32,000 nt of DNA from positions 2,022,167 to 2,054,166 of the forward strand of contig CM022665.1 in the NCBI GenBank assembly GCA_012295275.1. Direction: 5' to 3'. The notes beneath the pieces were generated by a model. The model saw only the letters and a program-made list of their open reading frames with translations, did no database searches and was not told the origin of the DNA. This DNA comes from Chrysomallon squamiferum. Taxonomy: Eukaryota > Mollusca > Gastropoda > Neomphalida > Peltospiridae. This document shows positions 1-13,254 of this stretch, piece after piece; position 1 is the first letter of the stretch, and every line of letters begins with the position of its first letter. A program made the translations under genes and the position numbers.

Positions 1-1240
1 TCCCTGGACTCTTGAAAACCCAGTATCATTTAGCTAAAGCCCTGTGTAAACAGATGTCTGCAGCAGAACTGTTTTCTCAATAAGAGCATGTATGTTTTGC
101 TGTAAAAGTCAAATCCATAGAAAAGATCACTGTATAATATGCCTTGAAGAAATGTTGTTGATCCTCCCATAAAATCTTTTTCAAAATGTAAAAGTGATCA
201 CACTGCTGAGCATATAAACATTGAGAGTGAGCCTAGCTTGAGGCAACACCTTCAGCAGCACAGACACATCAACTACTTAGTAAAAAGATGAAATTTGTCA
301 AAAGATCAAATACACTGACTGTATCACTTAGACTGAATGAAGCCCTGAGGCTGACATGTTTGTCAAAATACCCATCCTCCATGAATATATCCTTTTCAGT
401 TTCCGTATCGCTTTATTTCTATTTTCTTTTCATTTTTGTATCCTTTTTTTATTATTAAAAAAAACCCCTCTTATTCTCCATCTCCTTACACCTTCATTAC
501 ACTGACATGCAATAAACAAGTTCTACCCTCCAGTTTTATTTGGCTGTTAGATCAATCAATTTGTCATAAGAAACTCCTGCTAGCAGGTCAGGTCATCGCT
601 TTTTATTCTAGACAAATCAAGTGAAACAGTTTAGAACCAGGCACAGTCCATATTCCACAGTGATCATTAATGACTTAGAAGTCAGTCACAAAGTGAAGTG
701 AGTTTATTCTATTCTCTTTTAGCATCTTTATGACTTGACTTACCCTAAACCACTTACCACCTATAATTATTAACCCCTGATGATGAATAGCAGTCAAGTA
801 CTTATTATATACAACCAGCATTTGGCCTCGAAAATGAGGGTGAAAAAAAAAGAGTAACACATACATGATGAAGTCATAAAAACTGCCAGTCTGGAATGAA
901 ATGGTTAATGATTAAGGAAAACAGAAGGTGCTATATGTACAGGAGAAGAAATATAAATTATCCTACAGAAATAGTTTTATCAACTGTTTCATGGAACATT
1001 AAAATAAGGAAAGAAAAAACATACAAGCATATGTTATCATTTAGTCTTTGCCCCATAAAAACCCCAGCTGAGTGAGGTCTAAGTATCAACCCATCCATTC
1101 ACAAAACTCTAAACAGCATCTGTCTAATTGTACCACAAACCTCGGTTGGTACTGTCCTGTCTACAGAGTTCCAGCACAGTGATCTATACCTTTTTCTTTT
1201 CTTTTTCTTTTCCCTTTTACATCTTGCTTTTAATTTAACT
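1..1240. other. Intron 6 block: mixed unique sequence, few CpG
   Basis: Moderately complex AT-rich DNA with no coding support. It holds a composite TGACA...TGATTGAT word (551-566, reverse strand) and a pyrimidine-rich run at 1191-1216. Confidence 0.5.
551..566 (-). promoter_or_regulatory. MEIS half-site next to PBX-HOX TGATTGAT
   Basis: On the minus strand the word reads TGACA, three bases, TGATTGAT. TGATTGAT is an exact PBX-HOX bipartite consensus and TGACA a MEIS/PREP half-site; the known Hox autoregulatory enhancers pair these. Function here is inferred from motif spacing only. Confidence 0.3.
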
Positions 1241-2700
1241 TAAAGCAGCTGATTATTTTATGTCCAAAACAATAAATATTTTGTGATATTTAATAATAAC
1301 AGTTATTATTATTGGATTATATATTGCAAAACATAATTTTAATTACATTTAATAATAATTATTTTTTATAATGAAATCATATATTTAATAATTATAATTA
1401 TATTATATAATAATTATTTTATTTCATAACAAAAACACAAACAACCAGTAACATGTGAAATAATTATATTTACATTTTCTAATGACTATAATCTTGTTCA
1501 CAGATCCACTGAATATAAGTAATTGAAATAATGTATTTTATTATACATCAGACAGTGTGTCACAGAACAACAAATTCATGGTAACATGGTAGGTGTGCCA
1601 TTTTAATTCATTTCAGCCAATAATATTTCTACTGGAAGATTATTCTCTTTACTGGGAAATATCCTTTTTAAATAAGATGTATATTGATATTATACCCTTA
1701 AAAAATAAATTAATACATTTTTTTTCCTGTCATTCTTTTTTTAATAATTTTTTTTATATATATTTTATAAACATTTAAAAGGTTTTGACTGAAATAAGAA
1801 TTTATTTTGGTTTTAATTTTTTTTGTGTGAGTTAAATTTCAAAACTTTTAATGATTATTCATGACAAAATTATTTTTTATTAAGATGTTTTTTTATTTTA
1901 TTTTATTAATTGTAATTAATTTATTTATACATTTAATTTCATTTAAATTTAATAACTTATTAATAATAAAAAATAAAAAATAGAATAATAAAAAGTAAAA
2001 AATAAAACTAGGATAAGCAAATAAAAATAAAATGTAATGTATTATGTAATACAGTTGTGAAGTATAAAATAAATAAATGAATGAATAAATAAATAAATAA
2101 ATAAAACCTTATAACTTTATGATTTATCCATAAAAACTCAAACATGTTTTATTACTTAACATTTCTTCTTTTCAACTTCATAGTGAAATTAAAAATAATC
2201 TGTTTCATAAATATCTTTTCTATATCAAAATAAATTTAAAATTTGATTAAATGAAGATTGCAAACAGTGACCCAAATAAGATTTCCTTTTTTTGTAAAAA
2301 AGTTTACAACTAAATATTTTAATATCATTTACAACTTGACAATAGTATAACTTTTCAACATTTAGTCTATCTCACTAACCATTTATAAATAAATTTACCA
2401 TTAATATAGTTATTTATTTCTACAAATAATTGTCAAAAAGAAGAAGAAGAAGGAAAAAAGAAGAAAAGAAACCCTTAACAAATAAATATATAATTTATTT
2501 TTTTTTTTTTTTTTTTTTAAATAAACAAATCCAATAAAGGCCAAACTGTTTAAATTTCAAACTGACAAAGTATTTTTTTTTTTTAAATCAAACAGCAATA
2601 AAAAAAAAAAATTCTTTCTTTCTTTTTCTTAATATAAATTTGTACAGAAAAGAAGAAGAAGAAGAAGAAGAAGAAGAAAATTCTCTTTAAATAAGACACA
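1241..2700. repeat. AT-rich low-complexity block with simple repeats
   Basis: Almost pure A/T with AATAAT and TTTAAT runs, (AAAT)n with AATG variants (about 2067-2104), T21 at 2498-2518, and (AAG)n at 2650-2680. No gene signal. Confidence 0.85.
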
Positions 2701-4480
2701 GGTGATTTCACATGTTTAATAATATGGTAATTTTATCCCCCATAATATAATATATGAAATATTTCATTACATGCAATATAACAACAACAAGGGAAGCAAG
2801 ACAACGTAATAGACGTCATTTGAAAAGCTGGGCTCATGGGAAAATGAAAATCTATAACGTAGGTTGTGGGACGCCAAGATGTGCACTTTATCATGGAAAT
2901 TGATGTAAATGAAAATCCTATATTTTCTATTGATTTATCATAGGAACGAGTGATCAATAGCACAAATATTTGATTCTGTCTGCAATACTAGCAATAAGAA
3001 AAGAAACACTTTAAGTAAAAACAAACAGGAGTAATCTTCACTAAGAATCATAAGCAATGAGAATTTCTGTGTTAGGTAGATGGCGATTGTTTTTGACAAG
3101 AGAAATGTTCATGCATGCTTGTTGTGGTTGTAATCTCTGACTTAGTTCAGAACTAAACAGATATGTGATGATGATGTGTAGGTAAATTTCTTTAGTATTA
3201 ATTTTGTGCTCGAGTGCACTTGAAAGTGTTAGTGTGTGTGTGCATGTGACACTCTTACAAAAACAAATTTTAAATCATAATTCACCTTTATATGTTAAGA
3301 AGTTTAATATTAAAATGTTCTTGTTTTATACTCCATGCAGACAGCATATGACACAAGTTTAATCTGTGAATAAGAAACTATAAAAATTTTATAACCCATT
3401 CATGAAACAAAAGTGAACATAAGTGACCTAGCACCTGGGTGTGCACCTAAAAACAGACAGAAATAAAGATGTCAGTGTTTAACCTGAATGAAAACACAAA
3501 GAACTGCATGTTGTAGTGGTGACAATATCGCCTGTCTCTGAGAATAACATTTGCAACATGCAGAGTTGATTATTGTTTTTCAAGTCTGCAAATCCCTTAT
3601 TAATCCTAACTGTAAATACCTTCTCAGCATTACCTGGAAGAATTATCTATCTTTTACCTGCTGAACCTGGAAATAAGGTAATTTACCACACACACATGTG
3701 ATAAAGTCTGTATAAAACTGAGAATCAAAAATTAGGTGAAAATTTCACATTATAATAATTTTTCTAGGCACTGAATAATCATACAGAGATTGTTTGATAA
3801 CACTGGACCCTGGAAGTGACATTAAAAAGCAGAAGCATGAAGACATAAAAATATGGTGCAGAAGAAGGGTGAGCCATTACAAAGTGGAGAAAGCTAGTCT
3901 ACAAAGTGTTATGGTTGTCTACACCAATTACAGATGGCTATAATGTGGTGTCTTGCAGCTTTCATGACACACAGACTTCAATAAAATTTACATCAGACCT
4001 GATCGTAAAACAGAAACTCAAGTCTATTTTAACAGTCTCTTCATGTCACTCATACATACCAGCTCAGTAATGTGGTCAGTATGTAGGTATAGTCGTTACT
4101 TTAGCCCCCATTCAAAAAAAGAATTTCACTCTGTCACAGTTGACTGCGTTCAGTATACTTTACATGATTTTACAATCTACTGAAATGTAGCTTTAATGAG
4201 TATTCACCATCCACATCATTTCCTCCTTAACACAGCCTTAATGCCAAGTGACCATGAACTGCTGGGCAATATGGACATCTTGACATATCACATGTCGTCA
4301 ATAGTGACTTTTATAACTATTCGATGGACTGGCCAGGTGGGCCTGCTGTCACTAAAAATCTTAAAAGCTCAGCCTACTCACCTATTGATTTTATAACAGT
4401 GTTACAAAAGTTTTAATGGCACAAACACAAAGTGGTCCATAATGTGAGATTAGCATTCATTTAGCTTCATGTTTCAAGCA
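2701..4480. other. Intron 6 block: moderately complex unique DNA
   Basis: Contains a non-repetitive island at 2750-2960 with five CpGs in an otherwise CpG-poor neighbourhood, then ordinary AT-rich sequence. Short open frames at 2733-2963 (minus) and 4196-4396 (plus) have no recognisable product. Confidence 0.45.
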
Positions 4481-6290
4481 CATACTGGTGGGGGGGAGAG
4501 AAAGATTGAGAGAAAGAGAAAATATTGCAGGAGATATTAATATTTTAATATCACTTTTGTGTATTCAAAATTTGTTTACAATAAAAAAAAGAGAAAAAAA
4601 AACAACAAAAAAAATTAACTAATTTCATGTTATAATAAAAAAATACATCTTTATCAAGTGTTATAATTTTAGAATCTTATAACATTAACACATTGTTTTA
4701 TGTCAATAGAACATAAATAAGTAAATATTTCTACCACCTAATTATATTCAACATAATTTACTTTTTATTCACAGTATAAGTAATAAAATTATTAACTGCA
4801 ATGCCTATAATACAGGTAAAAAATATATTCAAATTAATAAAAATAGAACTTGTAAAATTATGACATTAATAATAATAAAAGTATAGAATTGACATTTTTG
4901 TAATCTTAATATGACAAATGCATCACAGTTTAATTTAAAAAAAAATTTTTTAATCAATCCGCATATTCAATATCAATTAAACTGAACCTGTATTAAATGA
5001 AAATAACAGAAAGTTTTTTTCCAGAACTGTAAACACTATTGAAGTATCTGGTTCATGTTAATAATTGTAATGGTTTAAGAATCTATATTTTAAAAATAAA
5101 CAGAAAATAAGTAACGATACAAATTGTTCATTACTGTTTATGAACATTCTGAGTTGGAAGTGCCTAAGACTTAATGCTCTTACTGCCTGGTTTCTGCATG
5201 GCAAAGAATGACAACTGAAGATGTGTACATTTAACATGCACAGATAAGCTCCTACACTTTGATTTATGAACAAATAATCTCTTTGCATGTTACTGAGCTA
5301 AAACAAGTTGAACACAAAGGCTTGCAGATCAATATATTGTTGCCTCAAGTGAAAGTGTGTTGTCTTTGCCGGCAGTAATGTAAAAGGACATTATATCTAT
5401 CCAATAGCAGAACACAAAAACACTTAGCACAGACAATTACTGAGAACAAAAACTCATCAATTTTTCTTACTGGTGTCTGCTAACAATACAAATGTTTGTT
5501 TTATATAATACACTGGTTAACTGCATCTATGCATTGTATGTGGATGACATTAAAAACAACACTTCATTCAATAGTGATGTTGACCTGTCTTTATTTCAAG
5601 ATGGCCTTTCTGCTGTGTAAATGCAATTGTCAGGTTAAATTACTTGACACTCAGCAATAGAACCAGTCAAATAGTGTACAACTAATGTACACAGTACTAT
5701 TAGTGTAAGTGACAATGACAAAGAAAATAGTATTCAGCAAGACATTTATTACTACTAATAATACTAAAGATCATAAAAATAATGATGATGATGATGATAA
5801 TGAAGATCATAGTAATAATAATGATGATGCTAATGATTATAAGAATAAGAAAAAGAAGGGGTAGAACAAGAATTTATAAAATAATTAAGAAAATATTTTG
5901 TATAAGAGAAGCAAATTTTAAAAGAAATATATTTAAACACACACACACACTCTAGTACTTTATAGTCATGCACCTGTCAAAAACACATTGAAATCAGACT
6001 TAAAATATAAATAAATTTCTAACACTGGAAACTATATATTTAACACACATTTTTTTTTTCTGCTGCCATATCAGCTGTATATAAAAATAACTCATTTACC
6101 CTGGTGCCTTTTTCTTCAGTTAACAAGATTCATTAACAAGATAACTCAATACCCTGTCTACCTTTATACTTCTCAATATTCAAGTAAAAAAAAACAACAA
6201 CAACATTAAAAAATAACAATGTTTTTGATAACTAATAAACAAAATACTTTCATATTTTTTATCCCTCCCTATGGTTGTCATATTTTTTTT
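4481..6290. other. Intron 6 block: AT-rich with patches of simple repeat
   Basis: A GGGGGGAGAGAAAG purine patch (4492-4520) is followed by AT-rich low-complexity DNA to about 5040, moderately complex DNA to 5740, and (GAT)/(AAT)-type imperfect repeats at about 5752-5835. A short (CA)n lies at 5938-5950. No gene signal. Confidence 0.6.
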
Positions 6291-6660
6291 TGAATTCCAT
6301 TCTGAACACACAGACTAGCGAGACTGTAATGATGTGTGACATAATGATATGCAGAGAGTAATAAAAAGACTCCCAGTTTCCCCACCATTTACTAAGACAA
6401 AGTCGGCAGGTGTTCTAAAAGCATCTGGGGATTTCCTGGCGTTTGGCGGAGAAAAATCAATCAATCTTTCACGAAAATACCTTTAATGAACTGTCTAGGA
6501 TTTACTTGCAGCTAGAAGATGTTTTTTGTTCTTGGATCACCTATGAAGAGGAAATAATTGGGTCAGTGAAATCAGTGACAGGAAACTAGCACTGATACGT
6601 GTGTGAACCAAGGCATACAGATAAACATAATGGTAGCTTTCACCGTAATTTTAAAATACT
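6291..6660. promoter_or_regulatory. Candidate intronic regulatory island with a PBX-HOX word
   Basis: A non-repetitive island. Reverse-strand TGATTGAT occupies 6463-6456 and a TGACAT MEIS-like half-site lies at 6337-6342. Enhancer activity is inference. Confidence 0.25.
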
Positions 6661-7280
6661 CATGACTCATTTGTCAGGTGTTTTTTTCTTTTTCTTTTTT
6701 TTTCTTTTCTTTTTATATATACAGATTATCTAAACCAATTTGTACAAATCTGTATGTGTCCGTTTTATTCTGAAAGTTAACATGTGTATATATAAATCTG
6801 AAAAAAACCAATTGGTAATTAAATCAGAAATTTATGTCATCTTATAATATATTTTTTGGTTAATTCCTGAAGACTAAATAGAATATATTAATGTGTTTAA
6901 AACAGATACAATGGCTGGAAGAGGCATAGAATGGCTTTGAGTGCACTAAGGCAAACAGATCATACAAGCCATTACACCTTAGTCCAGAGTTGTACAATCA
7001 CGTTCTTCTTCACCAAACCAAAGTGGTTGTTCACTAACCTATTTTCTTGTCCTTGACAGACAAATTCAGACTTATGGATTACCTGAACTACAAACTATAC
7101 TTCAGCTTTAATTGACTAGAACAAACCAAAAATATCCAAATCTTTCCACTAATACTTTAAGCTGCTTTATTTAAATAAAACTAATTAAAATGATATTATA
7201 TATAAATAATTATATTAAGTTCATCATATTTTTTCTCTTTTTCACTATTTAGAATAGATTATAATTTCTTTAAATAAATT

Positions 7281-7281
<1 letters not shown>

Positions 7282-7327
<46 letters not shown>
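7282..7327. repeat. (GT)n microsatellite
   Basis: Twenty-three perfect GT units; a spurious poly-Cys/Val ORF across it is not a gene. Confidence 0.98.
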
Positions 7328-7328
<1 letters not shown>

Positions 7329-7599
7329 AGTGTTGTTTGTTTTGATTACATATCCATTTTTATTTTTGTGGAAGGGCATCTATTACACTCTGTTATTTAC
7401 ACAACCTAATTATTTGACAATACACATAACATATAATAACAAAGTATTGAAAAAAGAGAGAGAAAGAGAATTACAGTGGTTCTAATGACTGTATGATTGT
7501 TTAATGAACTAATGACCAGTAGATTACCCTGGCCACTCACAAAGAAAAAGAAAACTAAGTGAAGAGGTGTACCCAAAGGGAGATAGCAGCCTGTCCCAC

Positions 7600-7830
7600 T
7601 GTTTCCCAGCATCTAGACCATTAACATGTGAAACAACTGACCCTCCTCCCTTATCCAGGTCAGGAGATATCTAATCAGCCACATGAGTTAGTTGAAGCAA
7701 ATTAAAAAATGCCTAATGGCTGTGTTTAATTCCTGTCAGCTGTTGGAATCTCCTGAAGAGGGCATCCCAGCTATGGAGTAATTAGCCAAGAACAATACAT
7801 GTATTTCAACCCCACAAACAAACAAGCTTA
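7600..7830. promoter_or_regulatory. Candidate intronic enhancer, motif-dense and CpG-free
   Basis: A complex island in a 1.2 kb stretch with no CpG. It has CTGTCA (MEIS, 7733-7738) overlapping the E-box CAGCTG (7737-7742), a TAATTA homeodomain core (7779-7784) and a SOX-like ACAAT (7792-7796). The call rests on motif density only. Confidence 0.3.
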
Positions 7831-8329
7831 AAGAAACAGTTTGGTTGTGACATCAAGTGTAAATCCTCTCTTTTAAAAATATTCAGAGATCATCTTACAC
7901 ACCATTAGAAGACAGACTGCTAAATTCTCCTTTCTTCCAGTTAAGATGATTTCAAAAACATTTAAATTCCTTTTCTCTCTCCCAGTATTATCATGCTATT
8001 GTTTGAGTGTGCTATCATAGACATGCATTTCTCTCCTGGAAAGATGACTAAATTAACAATTATTAAAAATTTAAAATTTGATATTAAAACATCTTATAAA
8101 AAAACACACATTTAAATGGATATTCTATACAAAATATCTAGTGTTAAAATTAGGCATACACATTCATCAAACTACATTTTAATAAGGAAAGGAAGATGGG
8201 AAAAAAAAAAGAAAATCATATTATTATATTTTATATAATTAACTATTGACGTTTGGAAAAAATTTAATTATCTTTAAGAAAACTTAATTTTTTTTTTTGT
8301 AATGTTGTTTTGCCTTGGCTGTTTTTGAT

Positions 8330-8750
8330 TACTAAAATGACTTATTTTGAAGAAATGATCTGGACACGAGAGGCCGAAGATAAACACACTTTGTTTAATA
8401 CAAGTCTTCTCAGTTAGCACATTGCGAGATGCTGCCATCTCATTCCAATCAAAATTGCACACTCAATTTCTGACATGTCTTCCAAAACAAGGTCATATGA
8501 ACCCAAGATTATGATCAAATTATCATGGTTTGATGGATAAATCAGAAATTGACGGGAATCAGTGATGGATAGTGCCACCCAGACAACCCAACGATATCTC
8601 GTCGACATTGATCATGACTTCAGTCCAAATTGGACTCTGGCAGCAATTTCATAACCATCACGTCAGGTCAGGCAGTCTTGAGGAGGGGAATGTTGGCATA
8701 TCTTTACATGGAGAGATATTGCTCAATTTGTTGTTGCTCAGTTCTTTTCT
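8330..8750. other. Complex island with overlapping short ORFs, unidentified
   Basis: Non-repetitive DNA with open frames on both strands (8414-8608 minus; 8572-8793 plus) and about nine CpGs, more than its neighbours. The T-rich tail at 8760-8786 follows it. It could be a decayed mobile-element fragment, but no transposase, reverse transcriptase or terminal repeat was recognised. Confidence 0.3.
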
Positions 8751-8919
8751 CTTTTCTGGTTTTTTTTTCTTTTTTTTTTTTTTTTTGTTGTGAATTTCAC
8801 AGAAAATGTTTAAAAGCATGACTTGTTGGCTGAGGTTTTTCAAGTGGAATACAAAAGTTTGTCAATAATCCAATAATAACATTAACAATAAATAAAATAA
8901 ATAATTATAAACAAAATGG

Positions 8920-8943
8920 AAAAAAAAAAAAAAAAAAAAAAAA
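8920..8943. repeat. Poly-A run (A24)
   Basis: Uninterrupted run of 24 A. No SINE/LINE body recognised upstream. Confidence 0.95.
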
Positions 8944-9879
8944 TAGAATTAATGAAATGATATTAATTAATTAACAAAAAATATTCAGAACACGTTTTTG
9001 TATTAAAACTCGATGGTGATTGTAAGAACAACTAGTACAGAATAAAAATAATAAAAATTGATCTCTAGAAATGAGAAATTACAATTTTCTTTTAAATAAT
9101 GTATTATACATAAACAATTTTCTTGTTTTCATAAGATAACCATAATCACCTGACATTAAATATTTACAACATGACTGTTTAATAATTAGTGCACTTGAGC
9201 TGTGTAGCAAACTGGTAAAAACAAGCAGCAATCGACTGTGTCAGAGAGTGAGCTTGTTACTCTGTGAGACTTCGGGGTATATTTAGCTAATACTGTTATA
9301 GTAACACATTATACTGAACCTCTTCCCAGCACATAATAGAAATACACACCAGTGTGTTTTCCCCAGAGTGCAGAGGTGTTATTTTCAATTTAACTCCTCC
9401 CTACTATTACCACCATCATAATAGTGGGGGTAATATATCAATATTTCTTTTTTCAAACGTAATAAGGAATGTTTATGTTTCATAGAATTATCTTGTATTA
9501 AAATTTTACATCAATGTTTATTTTATAAGCTTTTACAAATAATATTACGAAGAATAACATTTTATTCATAAATAATGTGTTTTCAATAGATAAAATAAAA
9601 CTTAGTATATATTATTTAAATCAGCTTGAAACAACAGAGAACTGTTATAATAAATATTGAAACTATAACAGTTAATTGAAATAGTTTTAAATTTTAAACT
9701 ATCAATAAAATATTTATTTAAAATAATATTTTAATCTCAGTTTTGAATCAGATATGACAGTGTTTATTAATAAATTTGGTATCTAAAATTCTAAGGGTTT
9801 TTCGTCATCATTTTTTTTCACCAGTAAATTCCATGTATGTATGTGAAATAAGAATTGACTAAAAACTGTACATCGCATC

Positions 9880-10300
9880 ATTTTAATTAGAAATTTGGTC
9901 AATTTGTGAAGTGTACTACGCAATGTCACTGGCAAATTTCCACAGGGTTTTCAAGCTGAAAATCACAGATGTGCTCTGAAAAGCTTGGTCCCCTGACCCA
10001 ATGCCGACTTTTCATGTGTAAAATATGTGCCAACAAATGATGCTGGCCGTTTTTGCAGATTTCCATTGTGTGCAATCCCAGAGCAACTTGGCTTTAATGT
10101 GATGTACCAAGATACACTAGTTGTTGTTGCCTTTCCCAGTAGTAATGCACAACTATTCAAGTGTGAACAGAAAGGGGAAGTCTGTGTGTTCACTGAGTTG
10201 AATATGGAAATTGTACTCAAAATAACAAGCAAGGTCAAAACTGTGATGTTATACTTGCTGAGTAATCCAGAAAAAAGACGACGAGAATACCCATAAAAAA
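9880..10300. other. Complex island open on both strands, unidentified
   Basis: Frames of about 90 codons run antiparallel (plus 10027-10296; minus 9963-10238). Neither product resembles a family I know, and there are no splice sites or start context to prefer one. A regulatory island or an old insertion are equally possible. Confidence 0.25.
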
Positions 10301-10899
10301 AAACTTATACTTAAAATTATTACTTTTACAACTTAAAATTTTGACAAAAAAATATGTTTTTAAAAGAATAATAAAATATTATATTAATTCATTTATACAC
10401 ATGTATGAATGTCCTTTTTGAATCTTTAAATCTGTTTTTTTTTAAAAAGAATAAAAAATTTGCATCACTACCAAAAACACTGTCACACAGGGCTACACCT
10501 TTCTACAACTGTTAAATTGTATTATTATATTTAATTACTATTAATATTAATACTGCTTAGACTATTATTAATATCAAATAAAAAGTTAATTATTATTCAG
10601 ATCACATTCACAACAATTTTTATTTTTAAAATTTCAACAATGTTAAGAAAGTGTATAATCCTGCAGGTGTTTTAAAAATACAGGTAAAAACACCTTTTCA
10701 TTCACGTACGATGTTTTTGTGGTTTTTCTCTACAATATGCACGTTTTATTCTGTTTTTTAAAAGGTGTAAAATAAATCTTCTGCAAATAAGATCCACCTT
10801 TTTTCTTCAAAGAACAATAAACTGTTCATTCCATAACAGTCCTTTTAAATCGTTTGGAAATTGCCACCACTTGGATGCCGTGAAACACTGAAAACCTTG

Positions 10900-11210
10900 C
10901 AAACTTACTGTGTTATTAGATTACAGGGCCCACAAAAGTGACAAAGGTTTATGTGAACAAACCTCATAAAAAATTCACCATTAGAACTCTAGAGTATTTC
11001 TGTGAGAAATGCAAATGCCCTGTGATCTGATGACTGATTCACACCAACAACGTCAGTGTATCTGTTCATCCCAGAACTATGGCAAAAATGTTATCTTTAG
11101 TCAGCTATGATAATTACACAATTAAAATTTAAACAGCTTGTGTGAATTTGAGAAGCTGTGGTGTGGGCAAGACACAAACACTGATGCTACATCACAATAA
11201 AACCCCACCA
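10900..11210. promoter_or_regulatory. Candidate intronic enhancer with POU octamer
   Basis: Contains a perfect octamer ATGCAAAT (11009-11016) and a TGACA overlapping a SOX/TCF-like ACAAAGG (10939-10947). Low CpG, non-repetitive. Confidence 0.28.
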
Positions 11211-12130
11211 GTGTCTTCCACAACAGAAAAAAAATGTAAATTCTGTTTTATTTTATTTAATATTTTTGGAGAATGTTTTGTTTAATAAGTGATAATGAAT
11301 TATGATAATCCTCTATATAGTCCAGCTGTATGTTCATTTTAATTTGATCTTTATATATTTTTTTTAATGAAATATTGCAATTAATTATATCTTTATAGTT
11401 CTATAAACAGGAAATATTCTTGAAAAAAAAAGAAATAAATAAAAACCAGACAGCAGTAACAGTAACAAAAAGATTATATCTAATGAAAATAATATCAACT
11501 TTAAAAAAAATAGATAAATAAAAATGCAGTTTAATTGTTTAGAACGAAATAAAATTTTAAATTAATTAAACATTTAAAAAAAAATCTTAGTACTGAAATC
11601 TAGAGATAAATTTCAAACTACTATAACTTCTGATATAAACTACTATATAACCTGATATATTTCACAGAACTGCTCAAGATTTCCCAATTAAATTAAATAT
11701 TAATTATCTAAAAATGAGTGGAATTTGGTTTTAATCTTAGTAGATCAATGATTACTGTGACATTATTGTTGTCTTCTTTCTGCAATGCAACACAGTATGT
11801 GTGTATGTATGTCTGTCTGTGTGTGTGTGTATGTCTCCCTGTGTGTGTCAGAATGATAGTCTAAATAAAGTGTAACTTCTCTTTCTGTTAAAAACCAAAC
11901 AGATCAAGTTATATAAATTCATTTACATGTGATAAATTATTATATATGGATTTTGTCAACAGTAACTATATCTATAGTTGTTTTTTTTAAATATTCTCTG
12001 AATAACATATATAAAAAGTAATAAAAATAAAGTAATTGAAATAGGTTGGATACTTTTGATGGAAACCAATTCACCATGATATAATTTTGCTCTTGAAATC
12101 ATATCACAAAAAAAAGGCAATTTCTTCCCA
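11211..12130. other. AT-rich intronic block with a GT-rich patch
   Basis: Mostly low-complexity A/T. An imperfect (GTAT/GTCT/GTGT)n tract lies at 11795-11850. No gene signal. Confidence 0.7.
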
Positions 12131-12139
12131 AAGTAAGAT

Positions 12140-12760
12140 TATAAATTGAGTTTCACTGCATGAAAGAAAGGGGTAGGTGAGTATCTTTTGTCTGAAGGAA
12201 GGTCTTCATCTTTTCATTTAACATTGTTGCTGGTGCTGGCAATCATCATAGTATTCTCCAAGATAGCAAAGTACATGATGACAATCCATGAAAACCAGCG
12301 AGGGGTCGAAATTTTGTACTACAGAGTAAAGGTGTAAAAAAAAGAAAAAAATGCAGACTGAAACCTCTTCATATCTTTAATATAAAGTGTGGAAATGAGG
12401 CACAAAAGCATGAAGATGAAAGATGAAGGGTATTTAACAGGTAATATACCAACTCTATGGGAAAGCAATTCTCTGTATCTGTATCTGCCCCCCTTGCTAT
12501 AGAAATGATTGGAGCACATTTCACGGTGTGCGAAGTGACAAAGATGGCTTTATGTGCCTTTCTCAACTGACAGGTGTTGCACTGTACAATAAGTCAACTC
12601 ATGAATACCCGCTTTCCACTAAGAAGTTTGCTCTAGCGAGAAAAGTAAACTAACAATTTAGCTTGTGGATTTGTTCCCCTCATTCTTCATCCCTTCTGTT
12701 GTTCTCAGGTCACGACTTCTCCCTTTCTCAAGCATTTAACATTATGACCCATGCAGGTAA
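12140..12760. promoter_or_regulatory. Candidate regulatory island with TGACAGGTG
   Basis: Complex sequence. TGACAG (12568-12573) runs into CAGGTG/AGGTGT, a merged MEIS and E-box/T-box word. Short ORFs at 12319-12566 (minus) look incidental. Confidence 0.25.
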
Positions 12761-13254
12761 TTCTTTTTAACATATATATGACAAGGTTCTATCCAAGACT
12801 CACAGAATGTTGACAGAATTAATTTGCAAACAGATCAACTTATTAAGACTGGTTTCTAAACACCTTGGGCAGGAACTTCACAAACTAGGCTTGTCAATAG
12901 ACACAAACGTCAAAATCAAATAGGGGACTTCAAAATATACTACAGAGAACAAGTTAGGGAACAATAATATCTACAGTAAAAGTGTTTACCACATACTACC
13001 TTTATGTTACCAGTAAAAAACAAATAATATACACACACAGTTTGTAACAGAAGATAAACAAAAGACAACAGAAGGAAGTATTTCTTGTCAGTCAGAGAAA
13101 TGTTAATCATGTCATGTTTTGTCAGTGAAAATATAAAAAAAAGTTATAAATTAATTTTAAAATTTATGCCAAAGGAACACATAACATTACACACACACCT
13201 AAACACAAACATACAAAAATCATTTTTTTTAACACAGAATTTAAATATTTGAAT

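Noticed and set aside
8572-8821. Remnant of a transposon-encoded protein
   Set aside because: The frame ends in a poly-T translation, and no transposase, integrase or reverse transcriptase motif was recognised; kept only as an unidentified island.
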